A DNA stretch of 64,000 nucleotides from Branchiostoma floridae. Its lineage: Eukaryota; Chordata; Leptocardii; Amphioxiformes; Branchiostomatidae. Position numbers and translations under genes: made by a program. The DNA lies in contig NC_049987.1 in assembly GCF_000003815.2 (NCBI RefSeq), positions 11,864,778-11,928,777 on the forward strand, read 5' to 3'. The notes beneath the pieces were generated by a model, which was given only the letters and a program-made list of their open reading frames with translations, was not told where the DNA came from and ran no database searches. Shown here piece after piece: positions 58,962-64,000 of this stretch. Position 1 is the first letter of the stretch, and each line of letters begins with the position of its first letter.

Positions 58962-61670
58962 CTAGAGTTCCACGAACACATACCTTTGCCAAATAACAAG
59001 GTTTGTTATGTAGAATGATGTCTGTAGACAAATGCATTACTCATTTCATTTTCTTTATAATCATATGCTTGGAGTTGGTTTATAAAATTTCAACATTGAT
59101 TATGCAAATTAGATCCCAAGTTACCATTAATCGATATCAAATTGTATCAAGTATTACTTAAGCTATCAGCATACCAAAAATCATGATGATCCTTTGATCC
59201 ATTCTTGACTTATTCTCTTTCAGTCTTTAATAAAATACACCCCTTACTCTCTTCCCTCTTTCTCAGTTACATATGTGACAACTTTGATGAAAGTACTATA
59301 ATGAAATGCAGTGGGTTTTTGTACTTTTCCTAATTGATTATGCAAATTAGCTGTTGATTTGCATAATTGGTATCTCATTATGTAGGTCTTCACTTACGCT
59401 ACCTAAATACCAAAAAAATGATGATCCGTCAACATGTTCATATTTTCTCATTAATAATGCAAATGAGGTCATCATTTGCATAATTGATATCTATAGCCAT
59501 TTCTCTCCATCCCAGCTACATATGTGACAAGTTTGAAAGTCCTATCATGGAATGCTGTGGATTTATAAATTTTCCTAATTAATTATGCAAATGAGCTGTT
59601 GATGTGCATAATTAGTATCTCATTATGTAAGTCATCACTCATTCTATCTACATACCAAAAATCATGACGATCCGTCAACATGTTGTAGAGTTACTTCGTC
59701 CAAAGTTGAGTTTCTGCTGCAGTACCTTAGCAAGCCGCTAGGGGGTCCATTATCAAACTTGACCTTCGTTTCCCGATCCCTACCCACCTACCAAATATCA
59801 TCAGGATCCATCCCAGGCTTCTCGAGTTATGCTGTTAACACACACACAGACACACAAACACATCCAAAACCTAACCTTAGCCATTCTGGCAAAGGTAAAA
59901 TTGTCGCAGTGGTTTTAGTCTATTGTCCAGGTTTGTGCGGCAACCCCTCAGCTCCAAAACCATAACTCCACAAATGTGCATTTTAGTTGTATGAAACTGT
60001 TCAGAAGTCACCCTCAAGCTTAAAGCATCGAGAAACAAGTACCATTTCCACCACCCTGTCACAATTGCAAGGGGGTAGGCACTACTTCTAAATTTGCACA
60101 AAGCCCACCATACCACATATTTATCTAGAAAATTTTATATAATATTCCCTGGAGAATCCCTTCTTTACTTTTTTGTAGACAGTCAATGAAAACATGTCTG
60201 TATATATATATATCTTTCAACCACATTTTCAACAATGTACATTATGTACTTATTGTCTAACTGTGAATTCAGACATCCATAGAAAAAAGTAACCGATATC
60301 GTTTCAAATTTCCCTTACGCCTTGTAACCTGAATTCCTTACAGCTGTTCATCAGTTCATATTCAATTTGATGACAGAGTGATAACACGCCTACTCACAAT
60401 AGGGGATGTGTTAAAAAGTCCGAATGTTTGAAGTGTATAATAGCCACAACTTGACTGTACATTAAATATATGTAAGTCAATTGGGAACAATGTCCCAAGC
60501 TCTGCTCTACTACCTCATGTTCCTTGTATCTCTATGTACACCCAAAAGATTTTCCACAAAATCACCTCCGTGTAATTTCTGCTGGGCAATTGTCTTCTGA
60601 ATTAGCTCTGCCCCAAATCTCACAACCATATGATATAAAAGGTAAGATACATGTTCTACATAATTCAAGCTGACTCTTTGGAGACAGACTTGAATGCATG
60701 AAGGCTTTGAGACTGAAAATGGCTTTTAAAAGACTACTGCAAGGACAGCTCAAATTGAGACCATGTAGTGAAAAGAGAGATGACAGTGTACCTACCTCTC
60801 AAACTCAAAGGAAGGAGAAGAATACAGACTAAGACCGTTGTTATGTACATAAGCCCATCATTTTGGCTTGCCAAGTTGATCATATGGCCTAAGGGTCAAC
60901 TAACACATTTGCAAGGTCTGACCTTTACACCTCTGAAATATCAGGTTGCTCACAGTACTGACTGATCATAGGCCAGTCCAATTCATGGACCAGGAACCCC
61001 TCAACTGTGGTGACAGCTGCTAAGGTGGAGTGGGGTTGTACTGCTTCAGAAGTTTTCGACAAGAATGCCCCTGCTATCCCTACACTAGCCGCTAGGGGGC
61101 CCAAACTTATGTCACCAACTCCTGAGCACAACAGCTATCTAACACCCGAAACTCGTGGCCATACCATGTTCAGAAGATGGAAAAACAGACCCGGAAGTTG
61201 CGCTGCAGTACCAAGGGAAGCCGCTAGGGGGCCCATTATCGAACTCCCCCTTCGTTTCCCAGACTCCTACCCACCCACCAAATACCAGCTGCATCCGTCG
61301 AAGTCTTCTCGAGTTATGCTGTCCGCAGACAAAAGTTTGCAATTAAACCGGCGCCCGCACTTCCATGAAATCCGCTAGGGGACCCAAACTCGCAGCAATC
61401 ACTCCCTGCTTTAAGGGCTCCCTAACGCTCAAAAATCACGACCGCAGCATGTCCGGAACGCGAGATATCAAGCATGCAGGTCCCGCTGCAGTACCTTAGC
61501 AAGCCGCTAGGAGGCCCATTATCGAACTCGACCTTCGTCTTCCACACCCCTACCCACCCACCAAATATCAGCTGCATCCATCGAAGTCCTCTCGAGTTAT
61601 GCTGCTCACAAACGGGGAGAACCACACCACCAAACCGAAAACATAACCTTAGCCATTCTGGCAAAGGTAA
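58962..61670. repeat. Interspersed repeat (copy 2), interrupted
   Basis: The block 58962-59895 matches 46864 onward. The block about 61080-61665 matches 48480-49045 at high identity (for example 'aagccgctagggggcccatt' and 'caccaaataccagctgcatc' in both). The sequence between, about 59900-61075, is foreign to copy 1 and includes a LINE fragment. 'ccattctggcaaaggtaa' ends both blocks, so there may be two elements rather than one split by insertion. Confidence 0.6.
60560..60753 (-). mobile_element. LINE reverse-transcriptase remnant
   Basis: The minus strand reads KAIFSLKAFMHSSLSP, QLELCRTCILPFISYGCEIWG, in one frame without a stop for 63 codons. '..L.L....I.P...YG.E.WG' is a well known segment just after the catalytic domain of LINE reverse transcriptases. 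Flanking homology is lost. Confidence 0.65.
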
Positions 61671-62008
61671 AAAAGAACAGACAGTCGGTCCCACAGAAAA
61701 CCAGCGAAAGACAGAGCACGACCATCTTCATGGTGAGAAAGTGTGGTCAGTGGCGGGAGTCGAAGTATGGTAGGGTCAGGCTGAATAGCAAGACTGAAAT
61801 GTGGACTACAAATATGTTATACCTTCAAAGCCATTACCCGTCAAACGATTCAGTATAAATTACGTATACGTAACCATGTTTTCACAAACTCTCTTTGCTT
61901 TGAAGCAACTTTGAATTCTTAAGTTGACGATTGTCCTTAGCAAGCCCCAAAGATACTTTTGTCGTTTCTCCGGACATACCGACATTTCTATATTGCGTCA
62001 ACAAAGAA

Positions 62009-62073
62009 TGGCCAAGTGGGTAGAGTGTTCGCTTTGCCGTCGACGTGATTTCCATCCCCGGTCGAATTATCCC
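62009..62073 (+). repeat. Degenerate tRNA-like sequence (SINE-like)
   Basis: 'tggccaagtgggtagagtg' fits a tRNA D-arm with A box, and 'ccccggtcgaattat' a T-arm with B box at suitable spacing. The acceptor stem does not close, so a tRNA-derived SINE or pseudogene is favoured over a working tRNA. Confidence 0.4.
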
Positions 62074-62281
62074 TTTGAAAAAGGTACATGCTGCTTTCTC
62101 TGCGTTGCTTTCAGCATTTGAGAAAGCTGTGTCGCCTAGGGGTCTACAGGAACGGAGATGGACGCCGCCCGATGCACTATTTGGTGCGGGAAGAGCTTCC
62201 TTCCAAAGTCTATCCTTCTCTGTGTTGGATGGAATATGGAGATAATGACAAACGTTTGATACTCGCACACAAATTGCGGTT

Positions 62282-62287
62282 GTTTAT
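62282..62287 (-). terminator. Possible poly(A) signal of gene G
   Basis: AATAAA on the minus strand about 685 bp past the gene G stop, in a block conserved with the gene E 3' flank. Confidence 0.35.
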
Positions 62288-62969
62288 TGTGAAGACCAAA
62301 ACAGCGAAAAGTTGAAGCTGATCATGTTGTCAACCACTGAGCACATCACAAAATAAACGATATCAACATGTGGAAGGACCTTGACTTTTAGAAGAAGAAA
62401 TCATAATTTCCGCATTGAGTCATGGCAATGTCAGGTATGGCTACAACATACAGACAATAAGAATATGGAGGGAAAAGACTTGATTTAACCATCTTATTGA
62501 TCCCGACCAACTCCTAATGCTATTTGATATTCTCTAAGTTGTCGGGTGATTCCATTACAATGAAGTTGGTAACCTTCATATGAGCATAAATTCAAAGAAT
62601 TTGAATATGACAGTGATGAGATGAAAAATGAATCAAACATCATTTAGTAATGGACGCATTTAAGTCTTCACAAACAAGTCATTGATATTCAGATCACACA
62701 CACATTACTGAGTTTCTCAAGAAATGCAGTTACTTATTAGGCAACGTACATATGCACCACAAAGCAAAATCACAGAACATTTCATATTAACGCTGCCTTC
62801 TATCAATATCACAGACTTCGTTACGCTAACTTTCAAAGGCTTAAAACAAACGCCAAACACCCCAGCCACATCAAAACACATGATATGATATTACAATATC
62901 TTACAAGAGAAGAGCAGGGTGGTTCAGTGTCAGAAAATGATAGAAATGACAAAATGTTCCGTTAATGGT

Positions 62970-64000
62970 CTACTTGGTGCAGACGACACAGGTGAGCTCT
63001 CTCCCGTTCACGTAGTTAGGACACGGCAGGGACCCACAGCGGGCTTCCACGGGGTAGAATAGAGCACCGTTATGGTCGGCCTGTCCGCCTGGCAATGCCT
63101 CGGGCTGTTCATCCACACAGACGTACTCTTTAGCACCTGCATGGTTGTGGTAACTAGCCATGAGGTACCCATGGTACTCCTGGGTCCAGCCGGTGGGGCA
63201 GGTCTTACGGGCGGGGATCATCAACTTACTGCCGCGGGTTGGGACGTAGCAGACCGCACACGGGACGTCGTTATCGTGAAGGGAGGTGGAGCCGAACGGG
63301 ACGTTTGTGTTCAACTCGTACTCAGCGCCGTACATGTAAGCCGCACCTTGGACTCCATCTTCGTACCTCCCCCATTGTGGGTCGGTGGGCAGACACTGGT
63401 AGTTGGTCCCACCGCCTGACCGGTTATGTGCTGTGCCTCCTGCTACACCTAAGATCAAACAAGATTTCACAGTCGTTTGAGCATCTACACATATATAGTC
63501 AGTTCTTTGGTAAATATTGTTCATTGAATGCCACCCTCAAGAGTGGACCTGGCACTGTGTTGCAGCTAATAGAATGTGACACCAAAGCTAAAACGGCGCA
63601 GTTTGTATTTAACTAAACATACATGTGAAAAAAACTTACCCGAGTACACCAGCTCTGCTCCGCTGTTATCAGCACAAGTTTTCCTCCCCCAACGGGTGTA
63701 CACACTTCCTCCTGGAGAAATTGTTGACAAAAAGAAGCGTTATTGGAAGTAACGTAAGTTACATCTAACGTCAAATCGTGATGTTCCTAAGTGACTCGTA
63801 GCAAGGCAGTCTATAAGACATGAAGGGAGTAACGTTAGGCAAAGTATGTATTTGATTAACAAAAATGTCAATGAATGAAGTTCTCACCTGCGCCAGGCGC
63901 TCTGTCCCTTCCAGGTGGCCCTGTGTCTCCCTTGTCCCCAGGTGGACCCTGCCATTGTGATGATAGAGCTATTAGCACAAGAAAACCCATGTCAGGGCGA
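62970..64000 (-). CDS. Gene G: membrane collagen with C4-like domain (3' part only)
   Basis: The last three exons are in the window: 63948-63888 (Gly-X-Y), 63711-63640 ([10 protein letters not shown]) and 63448-62970 (cysteine-rich domain, ending CVVCTK). All are in phase. The last exon is 479 bp because one codon is missing (QGAAYMYG where others have QGxKAYMYG). The collagen exon has Arg where a Gly is expected (GRDRAPG for GRDGAPG), which interrupts the triplet pattern. The 5' exons lie beyond the right edge. Confidence 0.85.

Larger units (their letters stand above)
58557..62969. other. Repeat-rich intergenic region between genes F and G
   Basis: Holds the gene F promoter (a diverged version of the shared block at about 58680-58800, 'gacatcaccagcagatcttctcattggccag' in broken form), copy 2 of the interspersed repeat, a LINE scrap, a tRNA-like sequence and the gene G 3' flank. 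No gene is supported. Confidence 0.5.

Overview
The window looks like an invertebrate-chordate genome, most probably a lancelet (Branchiostoma). It has short spliced exons with GT/AG borders, many small inverted-repeat elements and LINE scraps, and a tandem family of genes ending in a 'short-chain collagen C4'-like domain. That identification rests on recognition of the families, not on a database search. All gene models were assembled by hand from splice sites and reading phase.

The dominant content is a tandem family of short membrane collagens. Seven members are recognisable, plus fragments: A (2684-5755, -), B (6523-9421, +), C (27296-35097, -), D (36177-39359, -), E (50986-54406, -), F (55564-58556, -) and G (62970 to the window edge, -). 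Scraps lie at 1-173 and 40102-40218. Each complete gene has the same plan: a short basic cytoplasmic tail, one membrane segment (type II), a coiled-coil stalk, a linker exon with a furin-type site (KRSKR, RRSKR or RVKR), two or three short Gly-X-Y exons, a small exon starting GG(S/A)VY(T/I)RWG, and a final exon of about 482 bp encoding a cysteine-rich domain ending CVVCTK. The plan predicts surface trimers that could be shed by proprotein convertases. Two N-terminal types exist: one in A, B and the left scrap, and one in C to F. A, B, E and F read through in frame. C has a 1-bp and D a 14-bp frame-breaking loss.

Three single-copy genes are interspersed, all on the + strand. The first (10174-18623) is a 20-exon, 615-codon amidase-signature enzyme resembling plant-type fatty acid amide hydrolase. 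The second (21110-25890) is a 5-exon ENPP4/5-like ectophosphodiesterase with a C-terminal membrane anchor. The third (41237-49675) is a 9-exon SLC22-type organic ion transporter with an apparent 1-bp frameshift in exon 5. A 19-copy 20-bp minisatellite has grown from its exon-3 splice donor.

Repeats fill the rest: a large inverted-repeat complex surrounding one collagen exon of gene C (28.2-33.4 kb), a >2 kb interspersed repeat in SLC22 intron 8 with a second copy at 59-61.7 kb, small hairpin elements (two in ENPP introns with 9-bp flanking direct repeats), minisatellites, and three LINE remnants. I saw no CRISPR array, operon or viral gene. The most notable system is the furin-site membrane-collagen family, with signs of exon shuffling, inverted duplication, stalk-length variation and sequence homogenisation.
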